Origin: Streptomyces marincola
GTDB lineage: Bacteria; Actinomycetota; Actinomycetes; Streptomycetales; Streptomycetaceae
DNA length: 64,000 nt
Direction: 5' to 3'
Assembly: GCF_020410765.1 (NCBI RefSeq)
Contig: NZ_CP084541.1
Span: 3,600,501 to 3,664,500, forward strand
Made by a program: the position numbers and the translations under genes. Within the stretch, counting starts at the first letter, position 1, and each line of letters opens with the position of its first letter. Shown piece after piece: positions 24,422 to 33,915 of the stretch. The notes under the pieces were generated by a model. It was not told the origin of the DNA, did no database searches, and was given only the letters and a program-made list of their open reading frames with translations.

Positions 24422-26554
24422 CTATGAACGTACCGCTTCCGTCGCCGTGGGTGTCGCACGGACCGACTCCAGGAGCAGTTGCGCGACGTCGACGACGCGC
24501 AGGTCCTCCTTGGCTGTGCCGTCGTTCTTCTTGCCGTTGACCGAGTCGGACAGCATGACCAGGCAGAACGGGCAGGCGGTGGAGACGATGTCGGGGTTGA
24601 GGGAGAGGGCCTCGTCGACGCGGTCGTCGTTGACGCGCTTGCCGATGCGCTCCTCCATCCACATGCGCGCGCCGCCGGCGCCGCAGCAGAACCCGCGTTC
24701 CTTGTGCCGGTGCATCTCCTCGTTCCGCAGGCCGGGAACGCGGCCGATGATCTCGCGCGGCGGCGTGTAGACCTTGTTGTGGCGGCCCAGGTAGCAGGGG
24801 TCGTGGTAGGTGATCAGGCCCTCGACGGGGGTGACGGGGACGAGCTTGCCCGCGTCGACGAGGTGCTGGAGCAGCTGGGTGTGGTGGATGACCTCGTAGG
24901 TGCCGCCGAGCTGCGGGTACTCGTTGGCGATGGTGTTGAAGCAGTGCGGGCAGGTGGTGACGATCTTCTTGGCGGAGGCGGCGTCGAGCGTCTCGACGTT
25001 CTGCTGCCCGAGCTGCTGGAACAGGAACTCGTTGCCGAGGCGGCGGGCCGAGTCCCCGGTGCACGCCTCGTCGCCGCCCATGATGGCGAAGCTGACGCCG
25101 GCCAGGTGCAGGAGTTCGGCGAACGCCTTGGTGGTCTTCTTGGCGCGGTCCTCCAGGGCGCCGGCGCAGCCGACCCAGTAGAGGTACTCGGTGCCGCTCA
25201 GGTCCTCGACGTCCGTGCCGACGACGGGCACGTCGAAGTCGACTTCCTTCGTCCACTCAAGGCGCTTCTTCTTGGCCAGGCCCCAGGGGTTGCCCTTGCG
25301 TTCCAGGTTCTTGAGCATCGTGCCCGCCTCGCTCGGGAACGCGGACTCGATCATGACCTGGTAGCGGCGCATGTCGACGATGTGGTCGACGTGTTCGATG
25401 TCGACGGGGCACTGCTCGACGCACGCGCCGCAGGTGGTGCAGGACCACAGCACGTCGGGGTCGATGACGCCCTGCTGCTCCGCGGTGCCGACCAGGGGGC
25501 GTTCGGTGATGTCGTTGGTCTCGCCGGCCAGGAGGTAGGGCGCGGCGGCGTGCGCCTGGTCGCGCAGCGACATCACGAGGAGCTTGGGGGAGAGGGGCTT
25601 GCCAGTGTTCCACGCGGGGCACTGGGACTGGCAGCGCCCGCACTCGGTGCAGGTGGAGAAGTCGAGCAGGCCCTTCCACGAGAAGTGCTCGACGCGGGAG
25701 ACGCCGAACTGGGCGTCCTCGTCGGGGTCCTCGAAGTCGATGGGCTCGCCGGCCGAGGTCATGGGCAGCAGCGGGCCGAGGGCGGGGCCGCCCGCGGCGT
25801 CGCGCTTGAACCAGATGTTGGGGAACGCCAGGAAGCGGTGCCACGCGACGCCCATGTCGGTGTTGAGGGCGATGGTGATGGCCCAGACCGCCGTGGTGCC
25901 GAGCTTGATCATCGCGGTCAGGTAGACCAGGTTCTGGAGGGTGCCGGTGCCCAGGCCGTCGAACGCGGCGACCAGCGGGTAGGTGACGAAGTAGGACGCC
26001 TCGTAGCCGTCGACGTGGTGCAGGGCGCCTTCGAGGCCGCGCAGCACGAGGATGGCCGCGCCGATGACGAGGATGACGTACTCGACGAAGTACGCCTGCC
26101 AGAACGTCGACCCGGTGAACCGCGACTTGCGGCCGGCGCGCGCGGGGTGGCCGAGCAGCCGGACGGTGATGAGGGTGCCGATGCCGACGACCGTCATGGC
26201 GGCGATGAACTCGATCCACATCTCGTAGGGCACGAAGCCGCCGAGCAGGGGGAGCGTCCAGTCGGCCTGGAACAGCTGGCCGATGGCCTGGATGATCGTG
26301 AGGCCGAGGGTCAGGAAGCCGATCATGACGAACCAGTGGGCGACGCCGACCAGGCGCCAGCGGTTCATGCGGGTGTGGCCGAGGAATTCCCTGGCGAGGG
26401 TGGCGGTGCGTTTCCCCGGGGCGTCGGTGCGCAGTCCCGCCGGCACGGGCTGGCCGAGCCGGAGCGTGCGGACGAGCTGCACCGCGGCCCGGGCGAACAG
26501 CGCGATGGCGACCGCGATGAGCACCAGCGAGACGACGATGGCGGCGAGTTGCAT
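24422..26554 (-). CDS. Membrane Fe-S oxidoreductase, HdrD/GlpC-like
   Basis: This 710-residue protein combines an N-terminal membrane domain of about six helices (residues 1-250), two 4Fe-4S ferredoxin motifs (CTECGRCQSQCP and CTTCGACVEQCP near residues 327-400) and two CCG domains (C-terminal CPHCFNTIANEYP, DPCYLGRHNKVY, GFCCGAGGARMWMEER). That layout is typical of heterodisulfide-reductase-related electron-transfer proteins beside the membrane. The exact donor and acceptor are unknown. ATG 26554 has a GAGGAGCC ribosome site. Confidence 0.88.
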   Translation of the reverse strand: MQLAAIVVSLVLIAVAIALFARAAVQLVRTLRLGQPVPAGLRTDAPGKRTATLAREFLGHTRMNRWRLVGVAHWFVMIGFLTLGLTIIQAIGQLFQADWTLPLLGGFVPYEMWIEFIAAMTVVGIGTLITVRLLGHPARAGRKSRFTGSTFWQAYFVEYVILVIGAAILVLRGLEGALHHVDGYEASYFVTYPLVAAFDGLGTGTLQNLVYLTAMIKLGTTAVWAITIALNTDMGVAWHRFLAFPNIWFKRDAAGGPALGPLLPMTSAGEPIDFEDPDEDAQFGVSRVEHFSWKGLLDFSTCTECGRCQSQCPAWNTGKPLSPKLLVMSLRDQAHAAAPYLLAGETNDITERPLVGTAEQQGVIDPDVLWSCTTCGACVEQCPVDIEHVDHIVDMRRYQVMIESAFPSEAGTMLKNLERKGNPWGLAKKKRLEWTKEVDFDVPVVGTDVEDLSGTEYLYWVGCAGALEDRAKKTTKAFAELLHLAGVSFAIMGGDEACTGDSARRLGNEFLFQQLGQQNVETLDAASAKKIVTTCPHCFNTIANEYPQLGGTYEVIHHTQLLQHLVDAGKLVPVTPVEGLITYHDPCYLGRHNKVYTPPREIIGRVPGLRNEEMHRHKERGFCCGAGGARMWMEERIGKRVNDDRVDEALSLNPDIVSTACPFCLVMLSDSVNGKKNDGTAKEDLRVVDVAQLLLESVRATPTATEAVRS

Positions 26555-26767
26555 GGTGGCTCCTCGAACCTGCGGGCCTGGGGCGACGGGCGGGCTAGCA
26601 AGATAGCCCAGCCCCATCCTACTAGGCGGTAACTTACCCGTTCGGCCCGGAGTCACGCCCGCGGGCCCGCGTCCCCTTGACTTCAACTTCACTTGACGTT
26701 TCAGGCTGTGGTCCGTCGCCCCGCGCCGGCGGGCCGCGACGCCCCCGCTCAACGGAAGGGAACGCTC

Positions 26768-27358
26768 ATGCCCGAGACCCTCACTGCCCCGGCCGCGCTC
26801 CGCCTGGTGATCCTGGTCGGCAGCGTCAGGGAGGGCCGGTTCGGCCCGACGGTCGCCCGCTGGTTCGCCGACGTCGCCGCCGGCCGCGAGGACTGGACGG
26901 TCGACGTGGTCGACCTGGCCGACCCCGCCGTCGCCCTGCCCCTCGACATGGGCGAGGCGGGCCCGAAGCAGCAGGCGCTCGCGGCCCGGCTGGGCGCGGC
27001 CGACGCGTTCGTCGTGGTCACGCCCGAGTACAACCACAGCTACCCGGCCGGGCTGAAGAACGTCATCGACTGGCACCGCGAGGAGTGGCAGGCCAAGCCG
27101 GTGGGCTTCGTCTCCTACGGCGGGCTCTCCGGCGGCCTGCGGGCGGTCGAGCACCTGCGGCCGGTCTTCGCCGAGCTGCACACGGTCACCGTGCGCGACA
27201 CGGTCAGCTTCCACGGCGCCTGGTCGCGGTTCGGGGACGACGGCGCCCCGCTCGACCCCGAGGCGTGCGGCGGCGCGGCCAAGGTCCTGCTCGACCAGCT
27301 CGCCTGGTGGGCCGACGCGCTGCGCGCCGCCCGCGCGCGCCGCCCGTACGCGGCCTGA
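26768..27358 (+). CDS. NADPH-dependent FMN reductase-like protein
   Basis: This 196-residue flavodoxin-fold protein has the FMN-binding loop GSVREGRFGP (residues 18-27), the family motif PEYNHSYPAGLKNVIDW (residues 89-105) and a glycine-rich SYGGLSGGLRAVEHLR stretch. It is divergent from the Fe-S oxidoreductase gene. Family members reduce FMN or quinones; the substrate here is open. Confidence 0.9.
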   Translation: MPETLTAPAALRLVILVGSVREGRFGPTVARWFADVAAGREDWTVDVVDLADPAVALPLDMGEAGPKQQALAARLGAADAFVVVTPEYNHSYPAGLKNVIDWHREEWQAKPVGFVSYGGLSGGLRAVEHLRPVFAELHTVTVRDTVSFHGAWSRFGDDGAPLDPEACGGAAKVLLDQLAWWADALRAARARRPYAA

Positions 27359-27549
27359 CCGCCGGGCCGCCCGGCCGGCCGGCGGGCCCGTTCGGGGTGG
27401 CGCGGCGGCGTTCGGGGGAATCAGGGGAATCTTCCGACAGATAATCCCAAATGCCGTAAGTCGCCCGGTGCGGCGCGCAGGATGGACCCGAACGGAACCG
27501 GACGCGACCCGGGAGCGTGCCGGACGAGCCGGAAGGGTGGAGCGCTGTC

Positions 27550-28539
27550 GTGGCTGTCCAGATGACGCGGAACCAGAAGTGGCTGTGGTGGTTGCTTCTG
27601 GCCTTCGGCATCCTGCTGGCGATCACGGCCGGCACGGCGCTGTGGGCCTACCAGAAGCTCAACGGCAACATCCGCACCGACCACACGGCAGCCGAGGCGC
27701 TGGCGCGGGACTCGGCCGGCCGGCCGGCCGAGGAGCGGACGGGGGCCAGGAACATCCTGGTGATCGGCCACGACGAGGGCTCCGGCACCGGCAACGCCAG
27801 GTCCGACACGGTCCTGCTGCTGCACCTGGCGGCGGACGGGAGCCGGGTCGACGCGGTGCACGTGCCGCGCGACATCGTCGTGGACATCCCGGCCTGCGCC
27901 GAGCCGGGCGGCGGGCGCAGCCGGCCGGGGCCCGGGCAGTTCAACTGGGCGTTCCAGTACGGCGGCGCGGCCTGCACCATCCGGACGTTCGAGCAGCTGA
28001 GCGGCGTGCGCGTCGACCACCACCTGACGGTGGGGTTCGAGGGGTTCGCCGAGGTCGTGGACGCCGTCGGCGGCGTCGAGGTCGAGCTGGCCGAGGCCGA
28101 GCGCGACCCGAACGTCGGGCACGACCTGCCGGCGGGCCGGCACGTGCTCGACGGCGAGCAGGCGCTCGCGTACGCCAGGGCCCGCGTGTACGTCGGCGAC
28201 GGCAGCGACCTGAACCGGCTGCTGCGGCAGCAGCACCTGCTCGGCCTGCTGCACGAGCGGATCACCGAGGACGGCGCCGTCGGCAACCCGGCGCGCCTGT
28301 ACCCGCTGCTGACGGCCGCGACGTCCGCGATCACGGCGGACGCGGGGCTCGACTCGCTGAACGAGCTGCACGGGCTGGTGCGCGACGTGCGGGCCGTTCC
28401 CGACGGCGCGGTGACGTTCCATACCGTGCCGACCCTGCCGCACCCGGCGCGGGCCGACCGGCTCGCGCTCGACACCCGGGCGGCGGACCGCCTCTTCGCC
28501 GCCCTGCGCCGGGACGAGCGGCTGCCGAGCCCCGCCTGA
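27550..28539 (+). CDS. LytR-CpsA-Psr (LCP) cell-wall ligase
   Basis: This 329-residue protein has one N-terminal membrane helix (KWLWWLLLAFGILLAITAGT) and an extracellular LCP domain: SDTVLLLHLAADG, VHVPRDIVVDIP, FEGFAEVVDAVGGVEVEL and LAYARAR. LCP enzymes attach wall polymers such as teichoic acids to peptidoglycan. GTG 27550 is preferred (GGGTGGAG upstream); GTG 27517 and ATG 27562 are alternatives. Confidence 0.88.
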   Translation: MAVQMTRNQKWLWWLLLAFGILLAITAGTALWAYQKLNGNIRTDHTAAEALARDSAGRPAEERTGARNILVIGHDEGSGTGNARSDTVLLLHLAADGSRVDAVHVPRDIVVDIPACAEPGGGRSRPGPGQFNWAFQYGGAACTIRTFEQLSGVRVDHHLTVGFEGFAEVVDAVGGVEVELAEAERDPNVGHDLPAGRHVLDGEQALAYARARVYVGDGSDLNRLLRQQHLLGLLHERITEDGAVGNPARLYPLLTAATSAITADAGLDSLNELHGLVRDVRAVPDGAVTFHTVPTLPHPARADRLALDTRAADRLFAALRRDERLPSPA

Positions 28540-28621
28540 CCGGAATCGTTCGTTCGTGAACGGATGTCGGTCCGTTCCCGAACGAGATGCGGCGGACGGG
28601 GGCGCGTGCTGGCATGGAGAG

Positions 28622-29266
28622 ATGTTGGTGACGATCGTGGGCGCGGGCGCGATGGCCCGCGGCACAGCGACCATCGCGCTGGCCGGCGGGCACAGCGTGC
28701 GGCTGGTCGGCCGCTCCCCCGAGCGGACCGAGGCACTGGTCGGCGAGCTGCGCGCGACCGCGCCCGACGGGGATGTCGAACGGTCCGACGCGATCGGCAC
28801 GGAGGACGCCGACCTGGTGGTGCTCGCCGTTCCGTGGCCGGCCGGGCGCGACATCGCCGCGGACCTGGGCACCGCGCTGGCCGGCTCGGTCCTGGTCGAC
28901 CTGAGCAACCCGGTCGACAGGGCCACCCTCGACGCGCTCGTCGTGCCGCCCGGCACCTCGGCGGCCGAGGAGATCGCCGCCGCCGCGGCGCCGGGCGCGC
29001 CGGTGGTGAAGGCGTTCAACACCGTCTTCGCCCGCACGCTGCTCTCCGGCCGGGTCGCCGACCGGCCGCTCGACGTGCTGATCGCGGGGGACGACGAGGA
29101 CGGCAAGGGCGCCGTCGCGGACCTGGCCGCGTCCGGTGGGCTGCGCCCGCTCGACGTGGGCCCGCTGCGCCGGGCCCGCGAGCTTGAGGGGTTCCAGCTC
29201 CTGCACATGGCCGCCCAGGAACGGCTCGGCCTCGGCTGGTCGAGCGCCGTGAAGATCCTGCCCTGA
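28622..29266 (+). CDS. F420-/NADP-dependent oxidoreductase-like protein
   Basis: This 214-residue protein has an N-terminal Rossmann motif VGAGAMARG (residues 6-14) and the family pattern AVPWPAGRDIAADL, DLSNPVD and VKAFNTVFA. This is the F420-dependent NADP reductase family, which transfers hydride between F420 and NADP; many Streptomyces paralogues use other substrates. ATG 28622 follows GGAGA. Confidence 0.85.
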   Translation: MLVTIVGAGAMARGTATIALAGGHSVRLVGRSPERTEALVGELRATAPDGDVERSDAIGTEDADLVVLAVPWPAGRDIAADLGTALAGSVLVDLSNPVDRATLDALVVPPGTSAAEEIAAAAAPGAPVVKAFNTVFARTLLSGRVADRPLDVLIAGDDEDGKGAVADLAASGGLRPLDVGPLRRARELEGFQLLHMAAQERLGLGWSSAVKILP

Positions 29267-29279
29267 CCCGGGAGGGGCC

Positions 29280-30029
29280 GTGTGGTCACGCCGAATAGCC
29301 CTGTGGGCCGCGGTCGCGCCGCTGGCCGCCGCGGTGACGTGGGCCGCGCCGCCGCTGACGGCGCCGGCCACCGCGCCGCCCGCGGCCGAGCACCGGTGGC
29401 CGCCGGTGAAACGGGCCGCGCCCGCGCCCGCGGTGGTCACGCGCACCGCGTGGGGCGCGGACGAGGACATGCGGGGGGAGGCCGTCACCTACACGGGCGC
29501 GGCCCGCGCGCTGTTCGTGCACCACACCAACCACCCGGACGACTACGACTGCGCCGACGTGCCCGAGATGCTGCGCGCGATGCAGGCCGACCACGTGGGG
29601 CGCAGGGGCTGGGACGACCTGGGCTACAACTTCGTCGTCGACAAGTGCGGAACGATCTACGAGGGGCGCTCGGGCGGGCTCGACCGCTTCGTGCTCGGGG
29701 CGCACACCACCGGGTTCAACTCGGACAGCGTCGGCGTCGCCGCGCTCGGTGACTTCGCGGTCGTCGGGGAGGTGCCGCGGGCGCTGGTGGACGCGATAGC
29801 GCGGATCGCCGCGTGGAAGCTGCGCCCCGGCACCGATCCGCGCGGGCGGGTGGAGATGGTGTCGACGAACGACGCCAGCCGGGTGCCCGAGGGCGACCCG
29901 GCCCGGCTGCACGTCGTGTCGGGGCACCGGGACATCGTTCCGACGCACTGCCCGGGCGACGCCCTGCACGCCGAGCTGCCGGCCATCAGGGCCGAGGCGG
30001 CCCGGCTGCGCGTGACGGCCGGGCGCTGA
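29280..30029 (+). CDS. Secreted N-acetylmuramoyl-L-alanine amidase (PGRP-type)
   Basis: This 249-residue protein has a signal peptide (RRIALWAAVAPLAAAVTWA) and a PGRP/Amidase_2 domain: TRTAWGADE, FVHHTNHPDDY, GRRGWDDLGYNFVVDKCG, and the zinc His/Cys region HRDIVPTHCPGDAL. It cleaves the lactyl-amide bond between muramic acid and the stem peptide. It follows the previous gene by 13 bp and precedes the phosphatase gene by 4 bp. Confidence 0.9.
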   Translation: MWSRRIALWAAVAPLAAAVTWAAPPLTAPATAPPAAEHRWPPVKRAAPAPAVVTRTAWGADEDMRGEAVTYTGAARALFVHHTNHPDDYDCADVPEMLRAMQADHVGRRGWDDLGYNFVVDKCGTIYEGRSGGLDRFVLGAHTTGFNSDSVGVAALGDFAVVGEVPRALVDAIARIAAWKLRPGTDPRGRVEMVSTNDASRVPEGDPARLHVVSGHRDIVPTHCPGDALHAELPAIRAEAARLRVTAGR

Positions 30030-30033
30030 CGCG

Positions 30034-31173
30034 GTGCCGCGCCGCCCCGAGCTGCCGGGCGCAGGCGATCTCCAGCCGCGCTGGCTGCGGGCGCTGCCGC
30101 TCGCGCTGCTCGTCGTGGTGGCCGTCGCGGAGTGGTTCGCGCCGGGCTGGGTGCAGCTGGCGTTCCTGTTCGCGACGCTGCCGCCGCTGACCGGGCTGGT
30201 CTACGGGCCGCGCATGACCACGCTCATCGGGGCGCTCGCGCTGCTGCTGCTCGCGCTGCCGGCGACGAGGCCGCCGCACGTGAGCGACGCGGACCTGGGC
30301 GCGGTCGGCGCGATCTCGGTGGGCGGGGTGCTGGTGTCGTGGATCAGGACCAGGTACGTGCGGGACTTCGTCGTGGTGCGCAACGTCGCCGAGGAGGTGC
30401 AGCGCGCCGTGCTGCCGCCGCTGCCCGGGCGCGTGGGCGACGTGCGCTGCGCGGCGCTGTACCGCGCGGCGCAGGTCGGGGCGCTGGTGGGCGGCGACCT
30501 GTACGACGTGCGGACCGGCCCGTACGGGGTGCGGGCGCTGGTGGCGGACGTGCAGGGGCACGGCCTCGCGGCGGTCGGCACGGTGGCGGCGCTGCTCGGC
30601 GCGTTCCGGGAGGCCGTGCTCGACGAGGCGGACCTGGGCGCGGTCGCGGCGCGCATGGACCGCAGGCTGCGGGTGGACGCGGCGTCGGCGGGTCCCGGCG
30701 GCGCGGGGGGCGGGGGCGAGCCGTCGGAGCTGTTCGCGACGGCGCTGCTGCTCGAACTCCCGGTGGGCGCGGCCGAAGTGCGGCTGGTGAGCTGCGGGCA
30801 CCCGCCGCCGCTGCTGATCAGGGACGGGCGGGTGGCGGAGCTGGCGGCGGAGCCCGGGCCGCCGCTGGGGCTCGGCGCGGCCGAGGCCGTGCCGCCGGAG
30901 GCGGCGGTGAAGGGGCTGCGCCGGGGGGACGTGCTGCTCGGGTACACCGACGGGGTGACCGAGGCGCGCGACGGCGCGGGCGCGTTCTACCCGCTGGCGG
31001 AACGGCTGGCCGGGGCGGTGGAGCGGGAGTGGCCCGGGGGGCGGCTGCCTGCGGACGGTCTCGACGACCTGGTGGAGTACGTGTGGCGGGACGTGACGCG
31101 GTACGCGGAGGCGGTGCAGGACGACGTGGCCCTGCTGGCGTTGAGCGCCGATGAACGACAAGAGTTGAGCTGA
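30034..31173 (+). CDS. SpoIIE-type PP2C serine phosphatase, membrane-bound
   Basis: This 379-residue protein has four or so N-terminal membrane helices (residues 17-105) and a SpoIIE/RsbU phosphatase domain with the metal-binding aspartates in GGDLYDV, VADVQGHG and GYTDGVTEARD. In Streptomyces such enzymes act in anti-sigma switching. GTG 30034 is 4 bp past the amidase stop. It ends 85 bp before the dnaK start, but the dnaK promoter with its HAIR element separates them. Confidence 0.85.
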   Translation: MPRRPELPGAGDLQPRWLRALPLALLVVVAVAEWFAPGWVQLAFLFATLPPLTGLVYGPRMTTLIGALALLLLALPATRPPHVSDADLGAVGAISVGGVLVSWIRTRYVRDFVVVRNVAEEVQRAVLPPLPGRVGDVRCAALYRAAQVGALVGGDLYDVRTGPYGVRALVADVQGHGLAAVGTVAALLGAFREAVLDEADLGAVAARMDRRLRVDAASAGPGGAGGGGEPSELFATALLLELPVGAAEVRLVSCGHPPPLLIRDGRVAELAAEPGPPLGLGAAEAVPPEAAVKGLRRGDVLLGYTDGVTEARDGAGAFYPLAERLAGAVEREWPGGRLPADGLDDLVEYVWRDVTRYAEAVQDDVALLALSADERQELS

Positions 31174-31215
31174 CCCGGCTCAGGGTATTTGACGGCTGCC
31201 TTCGCCTGCGGCACT

Positions 31216-31236
31216 CTTGAGTCAGTTGCACTCAAG
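31216..31236. promoter_or_regulatory. HAIR operator (HspR site) upstream of dnaK
   Basis: CTTGAGT, seven bases, ACTCAAG is the exact consensus HspR-associated inverted repeat, 22 bp upstream of the dnaK start. HspR, encoded last in this operon, represses from such sites with DnaK as corepressor in Streptomyces. Confidence 0.95.
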
Positions 31237-31258
31237 CCAGTAGCTGGAGGATACCGAA

Positions 31259-33124
31259 ATGGCACGTGCGGTCGGCATCGACCTGGGCACGACGAACTCC
31301 GTCGTCAGTGTTCTCGAAGGCGGTGAGCCCACCGTCATCACCAACGCCGAGGGCGCCAGGACCACGCCGTCCGTTGTGGCCTTCGCGAAGAACGGCGAGG
31401 TGCTCGTCGGCGAGGTGGCCAAGCGCCAGGCCGTCACCAACGTGGACCGGACGATCCGTTCCGTCAAGCGCCACATGGGCACGGACTGGAAGATCGGCCT
31501 GGACGGCAAGGACTTCAACCCGCAGCAGATCAGCGCGTTCATTCTCCAGAAGCTGAAGCGCGACGCGGAGTCCTACCTGGGCGAGAAGGTCACCGACGCG
31601 GTGATCACCGTCCCCGCGTACTTCAACGACCACGAGCGGCAGGCCACCAAGGAGGCCGGCGAGATCGCGGGCCTGAACGTGCTGCGCATCGTCAACGAGC
31701 CGACGGCCGCCGCGCTCGCCTACGGCCTGGAGAAGGACGACCAGACCATCCTCGTGTTCGACCTCGGCGGTGGCACGTTCGACGTGTCGCTCCTTGAGAT
31801 CGGCGACGGCGTGGTCGAGGTCAAGGCCACCAACGGCGACAACCACCTCGGCGGCGACGACTGGGACCAGCGCGTCGTCGACCACCTGGTCCGCCAGTTC
31901 CAGAACGCGCACGGCGTGGACCTCGCCAAGGACAAGATGGCTCTCCAGCGGCTGCGCGAGGCCGCGGAGAAGGCGAAGATCGAGCTGTCCTCGTCCACCG
32001 AGACCACGATCAACCTGCCTTACATCACGGCCTCGGCCGAGGGCCCCCTGCACATGGACGAGAAGCTGACCCGGGCGCAGTTCCAGCAGCTCACGTCCGA
32101 CCTGCTTGAGCGCTGCAAGACCCCGTTCCACAACGTGATCAAGGACGCGGGCATCCACCTGTCCGAGATCGACCACGTGGTCCTGGTCGGCGGCTCGACC
32201 CGCATGCCCGCCGTCGCGGACCTGGTGCGCGAGCTGACCGGCGGCAAGGACGCCAACAAGGGCGTGAACCCGGACGAGGTCGTCGCCATCGGCGCCAGCC
32301 TCCAGGCCGGTGTGCTCAAGGGCGAGGTCAAGGACGTCCTGCTGCTCGACGTCACCCCGCTGTCCCTCGGCATCGAGACCAAGGGCGGCATCATGACCAA
32401 GCTGATCGAGCGCAACACCACGATCCCGACCAAGCGCTCGGAGATCTTCACCACGGCGGAGGACAACCAGCCCTCGGTGCAGATCCAGGTCTACCAGGGC
32501 GAGCGCGAGATCGCCGCGTACAACAAGAAGCTCGGGATGTTCGAGCTGACCGGGCTGCCCCCCGCGCCGCGCGGCGTGCCGCAGATCGAGGTCACCTTCG
32601 ACATCGACGCGAACGGCATCATGCACGTCTCCGCCAAGGACCTCGGCACCGGCAAGGAGCAGCGGATGACCGTCACCGGCGGCTCCGCGCTGCCGAAGGA
32701 CGACATCGAGCGCATGATGCGCGACGCCGAGCAGTACGCCGACGAGGACTCGCGCCGCCGTGAGGCCGCCGAGACCCGCAACCAGGCGGAGCAGCTCGTC
32801 TACACCACGGAGAACTTCCTCAAGGAGAACGCCGAGAAGGTGCCCGCCGAGGTCAAGACCGAGGTGGAGACGGCCGTCGCCGACCTGAAGGAGAAGCTGA
32901 AGGGCGAGGACACCGCCGCCATCCGCGAGGCGTCCGAGAAGGTCGCGGCCACCAGCCAGAAGCTGGGCCAGGCGATGTACGCCGACACCCAGGGGGCGCA
33001 GGCCGCGGGCGGTGCGCCCGGCGCTGAGGGCGCGCCCGGCGGCGCGGCCGGCGCGCAGGCCGACGACGACGTCGTCGAAGCCGAGATCGTGGACGACGAC
33101 AAGCCGAAGGGCGGTGCGGCGTGA
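31259..33124 (+). CDS. dnaK: Hsp70 chaperone DnaK
   Basis: This 621-residue protein shows the Hsp70 ATPase signatures AVGIDLGTTNSVV at the N-terminus, VFDLGGGTFDVS near residue 165 and VVLVGGSTRMPAV near residue 308, then the substrate-binding domain and a disordered tail ending EIVDDDKPKGGAA. It is the first gene of dnaK-grpE-dnaJ-hspR. The TGA overlaps the grpE GTG start. Confidence 0.98.
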   Translation: MARAVGIDLGTTNSVVSVLEGGEPTVITNAEGARTTPSVVAFAKNGEVLVGEVAKRQAVTNVDRTIRSVKRHMGTDWKIGLDGKDFNPQQISAFILQKLKRDAESYLGEKVTDAVITVPAYFNDHERQATKEAGEIAGLNVLRIVNEPTAAALAYGLEKDDQTILVFDLGGGTFDVSLLEIGDGVVEVKATNGDNHLGGDDWDQRVVDHLVRQFQNAHGVDLAKDKMALQRLREAAEKAKIELSSSTETTINLPYITASAEGPLHMDEKLTRAQFQQLTSDLLERCKTPFHNVIKDAGIHLSEIDHVVLVGGSTRMPAVADLVRELTGGKDANKGVNPDEVVAIGASLQAGVLKGEVKDVLLLDVTPLSLGIETKGGIMTKLIERNTTIPTKRSEIFTTAEDNQPSVQIQVYQGEREIAAYNKKLGMFELTGLPPAPRGVPQIEVTFDIDANGIMHVSAKDLGTGKEQRMTVTGGSALPKDDIERMMRDAEQYADEDSRRREAAETRNQAEQLVYTTENFLKENAEKVPAEVKTEVETAVADLKEKLKGEDTAAIREASEKVAATSQKLGQAMYADTQGAQAAGGAPGAEGAPGGAAGAQADDDVVEAEIVDDDKPKGGAA

Positions 33125-33873
33125 CCCAGGACCCGCAGGGCTTCGACAAGGAGCCCGAGGTCCCCGAAGGCGAGGCGACGGGGCCCAAGGCCCCGGCGGA
33201 GCCGGCCGGCCCCGACGGGCCGGCCGGCGGCGAGGCCGCCAAGGGCGGCGACACCGGCGCTGCGGACCCGCAGCCGTCGGCCCGGGACCTCGGCGACATC
33301 GGTGACCTCGGCGAGCTGGGTGACCTGGCGGACCTCAAGGGCCCGGGCGACCTCGGCGACGCGGCGGTGACCGCGCAGCTCGACCAGGCCCGTTCGGCCC
33401 TTCAGGAGCGCACGCAGGACCTCCAGCGCCTCCAGGCGGAGTTCCAGAACTACCGCCGCCGCGTGGAGCGCGACCGCGTCGCCGTCAAGGAGATGGCCGT
33501 GGCCAACCTCCTGACGGAGCTGCTGCCGGTGCTCGACGACATCGGCAGGGCCCGCGACCACGGCGAACTGGTCGGTGGCTTCAAGCAGGTGGCCGAGTCG
33601 CTTGAGACCGTCGCGGCGAAGATGGGCCTGGCCCAGTTCGGCAAGGAGGGCGAGCCCTTCGACCCGACGGTGCACGAGGCCCTGATGCACAGCTACTCGC
33701 CCGACGTCACCGAGACGACGTGCGTGCAGATCCTCCAGCCGGGGTACCGCATCGGCGAGCGGACGATCCGCCCGGCCCGCGTCGGCGTCGCCGAGCCGCA
33801 GCCGGGCAAGCCGGCCGAACAGGAGGAGAGTGCCCCCGAGAAGGACGACGGCGGTGGCCCGGACGAGGGCTGA
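33121..33873 (+). CDS. grpE: Nucleotide-exchange factor GrpE
   Basis: This 250-residue protein has an extended Gly/Asp-rich N-terminus with a repeat of GDLG/GDIGDLGEL units (residues 58-80) and then the GrpE coiled coil (LQRLQAEFQNYRRRVERD) and beta domain (QILQPGYRIGERTIRPARV). It releases ADP from DnaK. The start overlaps the dnaK stop by 4 bp. Confidence 0.96.
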   Translation: MTQDPQGFDKEPEVPEGEATGPKAPAEPAGPDGPAGGEAAKGGDTGAADPQPSARDLGDIGDLGELGDLADLKGPGDLGDAAVTAQLDQARSALQERTQDLQRLQAEFQNYRRRVERDRVAVKEMAVANLLTELLPVLDDIGRARDHGELVGGFKQVAESLETVAAKMGLAQFGKEGEPFDPTVHEALMHSYSPDVTETTCVQILQPGYRIGERTIRPARVGVAEPQPGKPAEQEESAPEKDDGGGPDEG

Positions 33874-33915
33874 TGCCGACGTGAACCGGCCGACGTGGAA
33901 GGAGGGACGCCGGGG

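Noticed and set aside
24479..26632. 717-residue plus-strand open frame opposite the Fe-S oxidoreductase
   Set aside because: It is antisense to a gene with clear ferredoxin and CCG motifs and lacks any protein signature of its own.
31232..32626. Long minus-strand open frame opposite dnaK
   Set aside because: It mirrors the dnaK codons, has biased composition without recognisable motifs, and is a GC-driven antisense artefact.
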